The notes: generated by a model not told the origin, from the sequence alone. A DNA stretch of 64,000 nucleotides from Ciceribacter lividus (GCF_003337715.1 NZ_QPIX01000007.1:1-64000); one strand, 5' to 3'; counted from the stretch's first letter, positions 28,365 to 37,769 are shown. Made by a program: numbers and translations.

Positions 28365-28915
28365 ATGGAATTCCGCGGCAATTCGGCCCCGTCACGATTC
28401 GTCGCGGTGTATGGTGTTTACCAACGCCTGGGGGAGGCCGAAGGCCTGGGGGTGCTTGCACCCCCGCCCGTTCCTATAAATAATCCTGCTCTTTATCGAT
28501 CTCGATGCCTGCCCCAGGCACTAAGCCCCAAAAACCGGACACGGAATGCCTCCCCGGGTGCAGTCGGTCCCGGTTCCCGCCGTAACCGGCCGCGCTATGC
28601 TGGCGCTCCTGCGGCTGACGTAGATTCCGAAACCACATGCGCGAATTCCCGCGTCATCTTCGTGAACGAGGACCGTGATGCTTGCCGCTCCGATACGCTT
28701 GCCTTGATCGCCCCAACAAGCGTTGTCATTCCCGCATCCCAATCCGCTTCTCGTCTCCGTGCGCCCCGTCGAGCCGGTCTCCGGATGGGTATTTTCACCC
28801 TGCCGCTTCGCCATTTCCGTTAACACTTCGTGAACCATAATCCGCTCGGGACATAAGACCCACGCTGGCGTCATGACGACACCGACTGTTAAGAATCCTC
28901 TCTTCGGCGTTTATC
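28365..28915. other. intergenic region with hairpin and first copy of a 160-bp repeat
   Basis: No convincing gene. A perfect hairpin (GGGGGTGC/GCACCCCC) at 28448-28465 follows the primase gene. The stretch 28543-28703 recurs imperfectly at 35280-35441. The plus-strand frame 28365-28823 has a compositionally odd product and no ribosome binding site. The last 100 bases presumably hold the flagellin promoter, but no clear promoter boxes stand out. Confidence 0.55.
28543..28703 (+). repeat. imperfect direct repeat, copy 1
   Basis: Matches 35280-35441 in the same orientation, roughly 75-80% by eye. Shared blocks include GGAATGCCTCCCCGGG at the start, GCGCTATGCTG, CATGCGCGAATTCCCGCG and TATGCTTGCCGCTCCGAT-type sequence at the end. 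The pair brackets the flagellin and secreted-protein cargo. Confidence 0.8.
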
Positions 28916-30673
28916 ATGGCGAGCATTCGTATCAATTCGTCCGCGCTGGCGGCGCTCCAGACACTGCGGTCGCTCAACTCCAGCTTGGCCAACATCCAGG
29001 CCCGGGTCGGCTCCGGAATGCGTGTTGCCGTCGCCGCCGACAACGCCGCATACTGGTCCATCTCCACAACCATGCGCTCGGACAACATGGCTGTCTCGGC
29101 TGTCTCCGATGCCCTGGGGCTCGGTGCGGCGAAGGTGGACGTGGCCTACGCAGGCATGACGGACGTTATCGACGTCCTCTCGGAGTTCAAGGCAAGGCTG
29201 GTCGCTGCCGAAGAAGATGGGGTCGACAAGGCTATGATCCAGGTCGAACTCGATCAGTTGAAAGAGCAGGTCCAGAGCATCGCGACATCGGCAAGCTTCA
29301 GCGGAGTCAATTGGCTGAACACCGAGATAGATGACATTTACGACAACACTCTCAACCGGACATCGGTCGTCTCCTCCTTCACGAGGGACGAGTCCGACGG
29401 GGTTTCGGTCAAGAGAATGGACGTCGACCTGTCGCGAATCTCGCTCTTCAACAGCACCGGGGGCGGGCTGCTTCAGGCCGATCCCCGCGATCTCGGAACG
29501 CTTGGAGGACTACGCTTTCCTCTGGTTTCCACGGGTTCAATGAGTACCTATAGCGCCGACAACACAAGCGGGACGGCCCCTGGCCCCATTGGCATCACGT
29601 TCAGCGGTCCGCTGACATTCGCTGTCGGCGACGCGATCTCGTTCGACCTGACGGTGGATGCAGACAATCCGGCAGATGGCATAGACCCACCGTATTTTCC
29701 TGGGCAGACCACACACATAGTAATCGATCGGGCGACCGTCGATGCGGTTCTTCCAAGCGCCAGCGGGGTCATCTCGACCTACAAGGAGTATGCGGCGGTC
29801 CTGAACCACGTACTTTCCGGGGCCGGAGCAATGGTGCAAACCTACTGGGAGTACGACCCTCCTGGCCAAACGACAACCAAGGTCGATGTCCCCGACCTTA
29901 TCGGGATCGTCTACTTGGGCAACTCTTCTCTGGATGGCTCTTCCATCCAGATATCGGGTTTCACGAGTTCCGTCGGCAGTGGCGGGCTGGGGGATACCGC
30001 GATAGACTACGGCGTCCGCCGCTCTTCCATGACGCTCGATTTCGAACCGTTCAGGGTCTACGAGAACGTCATCGTCACTTTCGGTTTCCGTATCGACCGA
30101 GAGAGTACGGGTACCTTCTCGTTCGACAAGGCATACGTCAATTCTCTTCTTGGTGTCGAAGACGGAATGGTCGCCACTTCGGATGACATGGCGACGCTCC
30201 TGAACTCGCTCATCAATCGCCCCGAGGTCATCATCGAGGCCATCGACGGCAGCACGGTAAGTGTGCGTACCGATCCTGCCATTGATCGAAAGTCGGGTTC
30301 CAAGAGCCACATTGGCTTCTCGGGGATCAACGTCAACATCGAGCCGCTCCCCAAGATGAATTTCCTGGACATAGACATCGAGCAGAGCCCCAACGAGCTT
30401 GACAACTACATCGCCTACATCGATGCGGCGGCGGGAAGGCTCGTCGATGCAGCTGCGGTTCTCGGTTCGATCGGAAAGCGAATCGACATGCAGTCCGAAT
30501 TCGCCAACAAGCTCATGCACACGATCGACAAGGGCATCGGCCGTCTGGTCGACGCCGACATGAATGAGGAATCTACCAGACTCAAGGCGTTGCAGACGCA
30601 GCAGCAGTTGGCGATCCAGTCGCTCCAGATCGCCAATTCGAACGCAGAGAACATCATACAGCTGTTCCGCTAG
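28916..30673 (+). CDS. enlarged rhizobial-type flagellin
   Basis: A 585-residue flagellin with both conserved ends. The N-terminal D0/D1 region (1-140) has SGMRVAVAADNAAYWSIST, VSDALGLGAAKVDVAYAGM and ATSASFSGVNWLN, the pattern of rhizobial complex-filament flagellins. The C-terminal D1/D0 region (about 485-585) has VDADMNEESTRLKALQTQQQLAIQSLQIANSNAENIIQLFR. The central part (about 145-480) is a long variable insertion; known rhizobial FlaA/B are about 390-400 residues, so this one is expanded by nearly 200. It stands alone in the element with no other flagellar gene, followed by a convergent LuxR gene. It could add to the host filament, alter its antigenic or phage-receptor surface, or serve as an adhesin. 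Confidence 0.88.
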   Translation: MASIRINSSALAALQTLRSLNSSLANIQARVGSGMRVAVAADNAAYWSISTTMRSDNMAVSAVSDALGLGAAKVDVAYAGMTDVIDVLSEFKARLVAAEEDGVDKAMIQVELDQLKEQVQSIATSASFSGVNWLNTEIDDIYDNTLNRTSVVSSFTRDESDGVSVKRMDVDLSRISLFNSTGGGLLQADPRDLGTLGGLRFPLVSTGSMSTYSADNTSGTAPGPIGITFSGPLTFAVGDAISFDLTVDADNPADGIDPPYFPGQTTHIVIDRATVDAVLPSASGVISTYKEYAAVLNHVLSGAGAMVQTYWEYDPPGQTTTKVDVPDLIGIVYLGNSSLDGSSIQISGFTSSVGSGGLGDTAIDYGVRRSSMTLDFEPFRVYENVIVTFGFRIDRESTGTFSFDKAYVNSLLGVEDGMVATSDDMATLLNSLINRPEVIIEAIDGSTVSVRTDPAIDRKSGSKSHIGFSGINVNIEPLPKMNFLDIDIEQSPNELDNYIAYIDAAAGRLVDAAAVLGSIGKRIDMQSEFANKLMHTIDKGIGRLVDADMNEESTRLKALQTQQQLAIQSLQIANSNAENIIQLFR

Positions 30674-30707
30674 TCGTCCGTATCGACCTCGCTCACGGCT
30701 GGAGGTG

Positions 30708-31397
30708 TTACGCGGAAGCCGACCGCGAACGTTCGAGATGAGTGGCGATCAGCATCGCCACCAGGTGAACCGTGTTTCGTGCCCCGTAGCGCTGCTTCAT
30801 CCGTTCCAGCCGGTGCTCTACAGTGCGGTGCGAGATGCCAAGGATTGTCGCAATTTCCTTCGCGGTCGCTCCCTCGATAAGAAGCTGGACGATGGCCTCG
30901 TCATCGACATCCAGCTTTTCGCGCCGTTGTGGCGGACTGAGCAGGAACTGCGCGTATGATGACGAGATGATCCATTGCGGGCGGCCGGCGTTGCGCTGCG
31001 GCAGTAGAATGCGGTCGTAGCTGAGGTTGACGCCGAACAGCCTCGTCTTGATCAGCTCCATCGACGGCTGCTGACTGTCCAGCACCTGCAGAAGCCGCGG
31101 GATCACCGCCTCTTCCATGTAGCTTTGGTCTTTGAAATCGCCGATATAGCAGTCGGCGAATATCTTGTTGATGTTGAGAATGCGGGTGGTGAAACCGGAA
31201 TGGCGGATGGCCTTCATAAACCATCTTTTCGGATCGTCACCTTCAACCGCAAACACCGTCAGGCGCATCTTGATCGACAGCATGTCTAGTATGTCGCGAT
31301 ACACCACGTCCGGCGCGGCCGGTTGAGCGGGGTCCGTCTGGAGCCAGTTGTCGAGCATCTTGCGCGTGATCGCGCTGAAGGGTGTTTCTTTTGCCAT
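30708..31397 (-). CDS. LuxR-family transcriptional regulator
   Basis: A 229-residue regulator with a C-terminal LuxR/FixJ-type helix-turn-helix at about 165-225: DDEAIVQLLIEGATAKEIATILGISHRTVEHRLERMKQRYG. The N-terminal 160 residues match no domain I recognise and lack an obvious phosphorylation site. It is convergent with the flagellin gene, 35 bases apart. Regulation of the neighbouring cargo is a reasonable inference only. Confidence 0.8.
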   Translation of the reverse strand: MAKETPFSAITRKMLDNWLQTDPAQPAAPDVVYRDILDMLSIKMRLTVFAVEGDDPKRWFMKAIRHSGFTTRILNINKIFADCYIGDFKDQSYMEEAVIPRLLQVLDSQQPSMELIKTRLFGVNLSYDRILLPQRNAGRPQWIISSSYAQFLLSPPQRREKLDVDDEAIVQLLIEGATAKEIATILGISHRTVEHRLERMKQRYGARNTVHLVAMLIATHLERSRSASA

Positions 31398-31625
31398 TGC
31401 CCTGCATGTCGGTGATATTGCTGCGCAGAGTACAATCTAAAGAAGAGGCGAAGGGCAACAGGGTAGAGATGCCCGGTCGGAGACGTCCACAGGCTAAACC
31501 GCGTGAACGCTCAAGCGGCATATCTCCCGCAGGGAAATAGGTGCCGCGTCAGCACGGCCCAAGGTCCATTTCTGAAGAAGAATCGTGCTACACGACGGCA
31601 TATGGTGCATTCGTTCCACCGACCG

Positions 31626-32441
31626 TTAGTCGCCCCAACTGACGAATTTCAGCGTCGAGTTTCCATTGTTCTTGTAGCCGATGACCTTGCACCCGTTCTT
31701 CGCGCGGACAGGCGCGGGACCTTTGAGAACCAGGGTGTGCCATCCCTTCTGTCGGCCAGAGACCTCGTATGGGGCTGGTTCGCAACCCTTCTTGAATACA
31801 TACGCCGTTCCCTTGACGATCGCATTGTCGTTGTAGGGGTCCCATGGTGCGCTGGCTTTGAAGAGTAGCGCGCCTGGCTTGACGGTCCCCGCGATCGATT
31901 TCTTGGGGTCGCGATACACGATAGTCCCTGCGCTAGGGCTGATGACCATAGCCGAACCGTTGTGATCGAAGATGCTGCGATCGTCGATCATCGCTTGTGC
32001 ATCGTCGTCACTGAGAGCAGATGCCACTGTCTCGTTCGCTGGAGTGCCAATGACCGGGTCGTTCACGAAATACTGGTCCAGCGGCTGCGGACCGCAGTTT
32101 GGCGACATCGTACCAGACGAATACAGTCTGCCATCGCTCTGGATTGTCAGGTAAAAGTAATAGTTGCCGTAAGGGTCATATGCGACGGGCCCGCCGAACC
32201 CCTTGTCATACACCGCATCGACCGACCACTTGCATGTCTCGCCTTTCCCCTCGATGGAAAAGGCAATCTCGACCGTCTTCCGTGATTTCGTGTCGTCGAT
32301 ATCGAGATGACAGGTCTGGCCTTCGCCGCAGACACGCGACCAACGCCCCCGGAAATCCTCTCGGCTGGCTGCTGCTGACACGGTGCTCACCGAGGTTGCA
32401 ACGGAGACCAACGCGATGGACGCGGCAACGATCAATTTCAT
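31626..32441 (-). CDS. exported protein of unknown function
   Basis: A 271-residue protein with a Sec signal peptide (MKLIVAASIALVSVATSVSTVSAAA, cleavage near residue 24). The mature part has six cysteines or more spread through CGEGQTCHLDI, CKWSV, NCGPQ, KKGCEPAP and KNGCKV, which suggests disulfides in the periplasm or outside. No known domain recognised. It is downstream of another exported protein gene on the same strand across a 72-base gap. Confidence 0.65.
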   Translation of the reverse strand: MKLIVAASIALVSVATSVSTVSAAASREDFRGRWSRVCGEGQTCHLDIDDTKSRKTVEIAFSIEGKGETCKWSVDAVYDKGFGGPVAYDPYGNYYFYLTIQSDGRLYSSGTMSPNCGPQPLDQYFVNDPVIGTPANETVASALSDDDAQAMIDDRSIFDHNGSAMVISPSAGTIVYRDPKKSIAGTVKPGALLFKASAPWDPYNDNAIVKGTAYVFKKGCEPAPYEVSGRQKGWHTLVLKGPAPVRAKNGCKVIGYKNNGNSTLKFVSWGD

Positions 32442-32513
32442 GAATTAAGCCCCACTGATGTTCAATCGCGCCGGCCGCCATTCCCACGGCGGTCGGCATT
32501 CGTATTTCGTTGG

Positions 32514-34430
32514 TTATGGATGGCAGGCGGTTGTGCGCATGATGCAGGCGGTCACGATCTCCACCTTTGCGCCCTGCTTCGCCAGGATCGCCTTCGTATT
32601 CTCATCCTCGGTGCCGACAACCCAATCGGCATCGCCTTCCGATGGGGTAAGAACGAAGTGCAGAAGCCCTTCTCCTTCGCGTGCACGCTCCATCTTCATG
32701 TCCATCGAGTGCGTTTTCCACGCCAGGTATCCGCTGGTAGCAAACGAGAGCTGCGCCCCCATTTTGGTGGCGTTGCAGATCAGGTCCTTCACGGCGGCGT
32801 TCGAACTACCCCCGGATTCCCGCACGGAGACCGAGCTTTCAAGCAATTCCGAAGACGCACCCGAGGACGCAATAGCCTGCTCGCACTTCAACGCATCCTT
32901 CTTCTCGGCCATCACCTTTTTAGCGTCGGAACATACGTCGTAGACCTTCGAAGCCGCGCGATTCGAAAGCGTCGATGGGAGCGTATTGCAGAGCTTGTCC
33001 GCGGCCTCCGCCGCAGCGGTGTCCGGCGCGGCATCGGCAAAGGCCGCATTGACTTGGGCGACCGCCTGTTCGGACTGCTTGGCGGCAATCGTCTCGTTTG
33101 CAGACTCACAGGTCTGGCGGATCATGTCCCGCCTGTCGCCAGCCATGTCCGAAAGATCGTCCAGTATCTCGCAGGCCTCCGAAACCGCCGTCGCCATCTC
33201 CGGCTGGTCGATGGAATAGCGCGCCGACCGTTCTCCGATCGAAGCCAGGCTGACGTTCAGCAATTCCTCGCGCCGGGCATCCAACGGCACGCCGAAAAAG
33301 CGCTGGTAGTCGCTCGAATGCCTGGAGATGGATTGAACCAGCATCTCGTCCGGCTGTAGGTTCTTCGTTTCAACCAGCGTGTCCATTGTCACAGGCAAGG
33401 CCAGAAGGCGCGACTGTTCTTTCAGCAAGGAGAGGACGAGTTTTTGCTTCTCTTGTATCTCTGGCCATTTACTCAGCAGTTGATGCGCATAATCCTCGGA
33501 CACCTCATCGCAGTTACGCATGCCCGAGAGGAGGTTTTCAGCAAGGGCGCGCGTCCAGTAGTCGGAAGGTAGGCCGACCGCCAATTCCAGTTTGGCGAAG
33601 TTGAAATACGGGTCCGCTTTCAGAATCCCCTGCAGGCGCTGGCAAGCGATTTCCTTCCCGACATACAGCGCTTCCGCGGGCGCTCCGCCGCTTGCCGCGT
33701 ATCGGTCGGCCGCCTGTTGCATCATCGTGGACGTCGCCTCCAACCCATCCCGACGACGCATGAACCGCGATGTATCGGAAAGGGCTGTAAAAAGACGCTC
33801 GGCGAAAGCCTTCTTGTCCTCATCCGTAGCGAGCGGGCGCGAAGCGATATCCTTGACCACGGTTTCTCGATAACGGGTCCAGAACGCCTCCTCCAGTTCG
33901 CTGTAGCGCTGCATGTAGCTCTGTCGGTCGAGTTCAGGCAGCGCGTAGATGATGGGCGGGAGCCGCGTCCTATCCGCCACCTTCGCGGCGATATCGTCAC
34001 TGGGTTCGGGTGTCTCCATCAGCGCGAAGAGTTCGTCGAATCGGTCCTTGGCACTTTGAGAACGGCTGACCGCGAATGGCGAACAATCAGACATCGGCGA
34101 TCCCGCCATCCAGATCGCCCGGATTGTCTGGCCATCAGCAATGAGGCCAATACGCGGGTTGCCGTTGGCATCGTAGAGTTGATGGCCATTCGGGCCTTTG
34201 CGTTCAGTCAACTCAAGCCATTCCACCTGGTTCGAGTCGAGCTGTTGGTAATAGACCGTTGTGGCAACTTCGCCCGACAGTCCTTTCGATATGTTCCAAT
34301 CCGTCGCATATTCCTGACCAGAGCAAACGAAGCTGCCGGTGTAGTAGAGGTCTTCGGATTCCTCGGCATGGGCGGAATTCGAACAAACAAGCAGGGCTGC
34401 GGCGCAAACGGTCGCAAGAAGGTTTTTCAT
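32514..34430 (-). CDS. large exported protein of unknown function
   Basis: A 638-residue protein with a signal peptide (MKNLLATVCAAALLVCSNSAHAEE). The N-terminal 100 residues look like a small beta domain (FVCSGQEYATDWNIS...); the rest is mostly charged helices with regularly spaced cysteines (CDEVSED, CEILDD, CESAN, CNTLPS, CSDAKK, CEQAI, CNATKM). I do not recognise the family. ATG 34430 is chosen over an upstream TTG because it directly starts the signal peptide. Same strand as its two exported neighbours, so a three-gene operon is likely. Confidence 0.65.
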   Translation of the reverse strand: MKNLLATVCAAALLVCSNSAHAEESEDLYYTGSFVCSGQEYATDWNISKGLSGEVATTVYYQQLDSNQVEWLELTERKGPNGHQLYDANGNPRIGLIADGQTIRAIWMAGSPMSDCSPFAVSRSQSAKDRFDELFALMETPEPSDDIAAKVADRTRLPPIIYALPELDRQSYMQRYSELEEAFWTRYRETVVKDIASRPLATDEDKKAFAERLFTALSDTSRFMRRRDGLEATSTMMQQAADRYAASGGAPAEALYVGKEIACQRLQGILKADPYFNFAKLELAVGLPSDYWTRALAENLLSGMRNCDEVSEDYAHQLLSKWPEIQEKQKLVLSLLKEQSRLLALPVTMDTLVETKNLQPDEMLVQSISRHSSDYQRFFGVPLDARREELLNVSLASIGERSARYSIDQPEMATAVSEACEILDDLSDMAGDRRDMIRQTCESANETIAAKQSEQAVAQVNAAFADAAPDTAAAEAADKLCNTLPSTLSNRAASKVYDVCSDAKKVMAEKKDALKCEQAIASSGASSELLESSVSVRESGGSSNAAVKDLICNATKMGAQLSFATSGYLAWKTHSMDMKMERAREGEGLLHFVLTPSEGDADWVVGTEDENTKAILAKQGAKVEIVTACIMRTTACHP

Positions 34431-34475
34431 TTTCAATTGAGACTCCGGGAGATGAAGATTTCGGCGTGGCTGAAA

Positions 34476-34964
34476 TCAGCGGCGACGGCCAGACCAAACT
34501 TGCCAGGCGCTGCCGAGCAGCAGCAGGACGAGCGCGAGGGTGCCGCCCGCCAGGGACAGGCCGCGCATTGATGAGAGCTGCCGGGCATTCGCCGATCCAA
34601 GCATCTGCGCCATCTGTCGGTCCGCGTTGCTCATTTCGTTCATGCCGTTCAAAAGCGTCATGGTAGCGTAGAGAGCAATTCCGACAGCGATGACCAGTCC
34701 CGCAATTTCAAGGACGCGGACATACGTCTGCGCCTGAGGGGCGAACCGCGCGACAAGCCCAGCCAGGAAAGCCAGCGGAAGCAGGTAGGCGACGCCACCC
34801 AGAAAATGCGGTGAAGCAAGCGCCAATCCGCCACCGAACCCCATGACCTTGATATTGATGACCGGGAGCGCGACAGACGCTACCGAGAGAACGGCAAGGC
34901 CCGTCGCCAGAATGACTCCGCCTTTACCCACCGAAGGAAGACAATTTCCCTGAAGATTTGCCAC
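34476..34964 (-). CDS. small membrane protein of unknown function
   Basis: A 162-residue protein with about four hydrophobic helices (GVILATGLAVLSVASVALPV, GVAYLLPLAFLAGLVARF, VLEIAGLVIAVGIALYATM, LAGGTLALVLLLLGSAWQVW). It starts with GTG behind AGGGGCTG and leads the operon of the two large exported proteins. No family recognised; role unknown. Confidence 0.65.
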   Translation of the reverse strand: MANLQGNCLPSVGKGGVILATGLAVLSVASVALPVINIKVMGFGGGLALASPHFLGGVAYLLPLAFLAGLVARFAPQAQTYVRVLEIAGLVIAVGIALYATMTLLNGMNEMSNADRQMAQMLGSANARQLSSMRGLSLAGGTLALVLLLLGSAWQVWSGRRR

Positions 34965-35920
34965 AATCAGCCCCTACGTTAATATAGCAAAGGGCTTCAC
35001 TCACCCTCGGAACCAAAATCCGAGAGTTTCCTTGTGTTTTCTAAAATCACGCTGGGTAGAAATACCCTACTTCGACATTCAGGGGTTCCCAAATTTCATC
35101 AGTCTTAACGCCTGATGAAGGGGAGGCACCAAAACAGCATTCTGGCGCTTTCTAGGTTGGGGGAATTCTCACACACACTTCGAGGCATCCGCGACGAGCC
35201 GCCTGATGGTACGGGGATGGAGTTCATAACACCTAGCCCACCTTCTAGGTTGCGGTGGGTTGGTAATCCAGACCAAACCGGAATGCCTCCCCGGGGGCAG
35301 TCGATCCCGGGTCCCGCCGTGCCGGCGGCGCTATGCTGACCCTCCTACGGCTACCCCGAGAACCGGTCTCGGCATGCGCGAATTCCCGCGACATCCCCCG
35401 TGACGGGGATCGCTATGCTTGCCGCTCCGATGCGCTCTTTTTCTCCCACAGGCGCGGTTCTCGCGCGGGAATGGTTCCTGGTGGCTATTTTGAAGCGACC
35501 GTGCTCTACGTGGCCATATGCAAATCCGTACAGCACCGATTCCTTTACGGATGATCTGAACTACGTTTCAATCCGTTTTCCCACCCTCACCGCCAAGCCT
35601 ACCGACATGCTCGCTCTGTCAACGACATTGCCGTCCTCCACTCCGTTCCAGCCCTGCGGGTGACTGCCGCTGTGCGTGCCGGTCGGATTGGAAGCATCGG
35701 GACGGGGAACATCAAGAGTTCCGCCCGTAGGGCGGGTCCGATTCCCTCTGGGGGCATCGAACAGGGAACAGGCCCTTCGTTTCAGAATCCCTAAAATCCT
35801 ACCGATCCCGTTAACCGCCCCTCCGGCACAACGCAACCATGCCGCGTTATCTCCTGGGCTCGATTCTCGCGCCGTGATAGAAAGAAAGGGTAGAGAAATC
35901 AGAGACGGAAGGCGATCCTG
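34965..35920. other. 956-bp intergenic region with hairpins and repeat copy 2
   Basis: No convincing gene. Hairpins seen: GGGTA/TACCC at 35054-35067; a perfect 8-bp TTCATCAG/CTGATGAA at 35095-35119; CTAGCCCACC/GGTGGGTTGG at about 35232-35262; and CCGCCC-GTA-GGGCGG near 35724. The second copy of the 160-bp repeat lies at 35280-35441. Frames here lack ribosome binding sites. Confidence 0.55.
35280..35441 (+). repeat. imperfect direct repeat, copy 2
   Basis: Partner of 28543-28703, 6.7 kb away and in the same orientation. Minus-strand translations of both copies contain a similar peptide (RIGAASI...AGIRAC), but neither has a good start site, so I treat them as noncoding repeats. They could be a rhizobial intergenic repeat family. 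Confidence 0.8.
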
Positions 35921-36163
35921 ATGGAGATCAAGAGAACAACCATTCCGGGCCTGACCTTCGCCGTAGAGGTCGAGGAGGTTAACCACAGGGACCATTCGGG
36001 CGGCCTCATCTGCTACCTCGCCTCGCTCTACCGGCTCGATCCCAAGACGAAGGCCCGACACCTTGTCCGGCGTTCTCGCATCCCCGGAGCCGCCGACGAC
36101 ATGCGCCGCGAGTTTCAACAGGGCGGCATCAAGGCGTTCCGTCGCCTCGAAGCCTCAGCCTGA
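35921..36163 (+). CDS. small conserved-looking protein, unknown
   Basis: An 80-residue basic/acidic protein (MEIKRTTIPGLTFAVEVEEV..., ending FRRLEASA) with a GGAAGG site upstream and no hydrophobic segment. It may form a unit with the short membrane protein 20 bases downstream. Function unknown. Confidence 0.5.
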   Translation: MEIKRTTIPGLTFAVEVEEVNHRDHSGGLICYLASLYRLDPKTKARHLVRRSRIPGAADDMRREFQQGGIKAFRRLEASA

Positions 36164-36182
36164 GAACCAGGAGAACACTCCA

Positions 36183-36350
36183 ATGCTCGCACTTCGCATC
36201 CTCGGCTTCCCGATCGCAATGGCAGCCTTCGCCGTCCTCTACGTCATCGCCACCAAGGCACCCGAGGCGGTCGAGATGACGAATATCATCCTTTGGCTCT
36301 TGCTGCCCGCGGTAGTCATTGCGAAGAGCGCGAGACGCATTTGGAAGTGA
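36183..36350 (+). CDS. short membrane protein, unknown
   Basis: A 55-residue protein with two hydrophobic helices (LGFPIAMAAFAVLYVIATKA and MTNIILWLLLPAVVIAKSA) and a basic C-terminus. The start at 36183 follows CCAGGAGAACACTCC, a good ribosome binding site. No family recognised. Confidence 0.5.
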   Translation: MLALRILGFPIAMAAFAVLYVIATKAPEAVEMTNIILWLLLPAVVIAKSARRIWK

Positions 36351-36625
36351 AATATTTTTCCAAGAGTTCGCCAGTTCGGAACCGCTTTCACGTCCACGTC
36401 GACGTAATCTAAGACCTCAGAGAGTGGCGGCGTCTTCGATTTCACCGAAATCAAAGAACTCGATCCACGTTTAGGCAAACGAGTTCTTTAATAAATTATT
36501 TCAATATCTTAGCTCATCCCCCTATTGGAGATTTTCCATTATTCTGTATCCTCATTCCCGTCCTCACGACTGAGGGACGGACAGTAACACTCATACTCAC
36601 GAATAGGAAAACAGGAGCGTAGACG

Positions 36626-36943
36626 ATGATTTCAGCGAAGCGGTTGAGAATTCATCAAGGGGCGATGCACCGTACATTTAGCGAGCAGGAGGCGAAGCGC
36701 CGACTGCAGAAGATCGAGGAAGTGCGGTCGGAAGTGGCCGACATTATCCCCTCAATCCCGGAAGCTTCCTTCAACGTCGCCGTAGAACACCTACCGTCGC
36801 GTGTCATCGACCAGTTGGAGGTGTTGGACCTCCGCCATGTCATCTTCGGCATGATCGCTTACGCCGACAAGGCGCACGGCCTCAATGACTCGGACGCGGC
36901 GAAACTCTGGCTGGCCATGACCACACCCAAAAAGGAGAACTGA
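36626..36943 (+). CDS. small element protein, unknown
   Basis: A 105-residue soluble protein with a basic N-terminus and mixed helices (EEVRSEVADIIPSIPEASFNVAVEHL). CAGGAG precedes the start. It is the first gene of a plus-strand run of seven small genes that ends at a terminator near 39.0 kb. Such runs of small genes are common in conjugative and phage-like elements, but I cannot assign a function. Confidence 0.55.
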   Translation: MISAKRLRIHQGAMHRTFSEQEAKRRLQKIEEVRSEVADIIPSIPEASFNVAVEHLPSRVIDQLEVLDLRHVIFGMIAYADKAHGLNDSDAAKLWLAMTTPKKEN

Positions 36944-36944
36944 A

Positions 36945-37196
36945 ATGAACCTGAAACTGCAATTCATGGGCTGGAAGCCTGACGCTGACGTCTGCGGGGA
37001 AGCCGCCGGTATGGCGTTCGGCAAGCGCGTCCTCGACCTCGTCGTCACTTATTGCGGCGACGGGTCATTCTTCTGGGAAGTCGTAGACGATGACCTCACC
37101 GACGCGCGTATCGCGTTCGGCACAGTCACCAGCGCCGCCGAGGCGCGCCGCGCTGCCGAAACCGCCGTACGCCGCGCGTTCATTCGCGCTGCCTGA
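36945..37196 (+). CDS. small element protein, unknown
   Basis: An 83-residue soluble protein (MNLKLQFMGWKPDADVCGEAAG...) with an AAAGGAG site located in the end of the previous gene. One base separates it from that gene, so the two are co-transcribed. No family recognised. Confidence 0.55.
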   Translation: MNLKLQFMGWKPDADVCGEAAGMAFGKRVLDLVVTYCGDGSFFWEVVDDDLTDARIAFGTVTSAAEARRAAETAVRRAFIRAA

Positions 37197-37456
37197 AAAA
37201 TATCTAACGGCGTGATTTTCTATTTGCCGCCGATCTCACGCCGTGAGGCCGCAATCATCGCCGTAAAAAACTTCACCGCCGGCGCATTTTCCCTCTTGCG
37301 CCGACATCGGAATGCTCCAACACTTTGTATGTGGACAGTCACAAACGCACTTCTCCACATCACATGATCTCCTGAAAAATGGAAACAAAATCAATGGATA
37401 ACGTGCCTTTGCGCGGCGGCGAAGCCGTGCCCGCAGGTCAACTGAAAGGGAATGGA

Positions 37457-37768
37457 ATGTACATCAGTAAAATCATCGACGGTCTCCGCTACAACACGGC
37501 GACGGCAGAGGAAATCTGCTCTTTTGAGAATGATTCCGACAGGGGGGATTTCCGGTACGAGGTCACTTCCCTTTACCGAACACCGCGCGGACGTTTCTTC
37601 GTCGCAGGGCACGGTGGAGCGATGACCCGGTGGGCTCAGCCTGTCCAAGGCGGACAGGCTGGTGGTAAAGGACTGCATCCCGTCAGCACCGCGGAAGCCC
37701 GCGAGTTCGCCGAGCAGTACGCCGACGAGGACATGGTTGCCCGCTTCTTCGTGATCGAGGATGCATGA
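37457..37768 (+). CDS. small element protein, unknown
   Basis: About 103 residues when started at ATG 37457, which has AAAGGGAATGGA upstream; an in-frame ATG at 37379 has no such site. It is acidic and glycine-containing (YRTPRGRFFVAGHGGAMTRW, then AEAREFAEQYADEDMVARFFVIEDA). Resemblance of the C-terminal stretch to small phage/plasmid proteins is slight. Overlaps the next start. Confidence 0.55.
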   Translation: MYISKIIDGLRYNTATAEEICSFENDSDRGDFRYEVTSLYRTPRGRFFVAGHGGAMTRWAQPVQGGQAGGKGLHPVSTAEAREFAEQYADEDMVARFFVIEDA

Positions 37769-37769
37769 C

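Noticed and set aside
28365..28823. 152-codon plus-strand frame after the primase gene
   Set aside because: No ribosome binding site, Arg/Pro/Ser-rich noncoding-like product, and it crosses the 160-bp repeat whose other copy is not open in the same frame.
34979..34989. TTAATATAGCA as another attachment-arm copy
   Set aside because: Only 11 bases match and they coincide with a likely -10 box (TATATT on the minus strand) just upstream of the 162-residue membrane protein gene.
35700..35770. tRNA-like T-arm sequence (GGGTCCGATTCCC followed by GGGGGCA)
   Set aside because: No matching acceptor, D or anticodon arms can be folded around it; the nearby CCGCCC-GTA-GGGCGG hairpin is not a tRNA arm.
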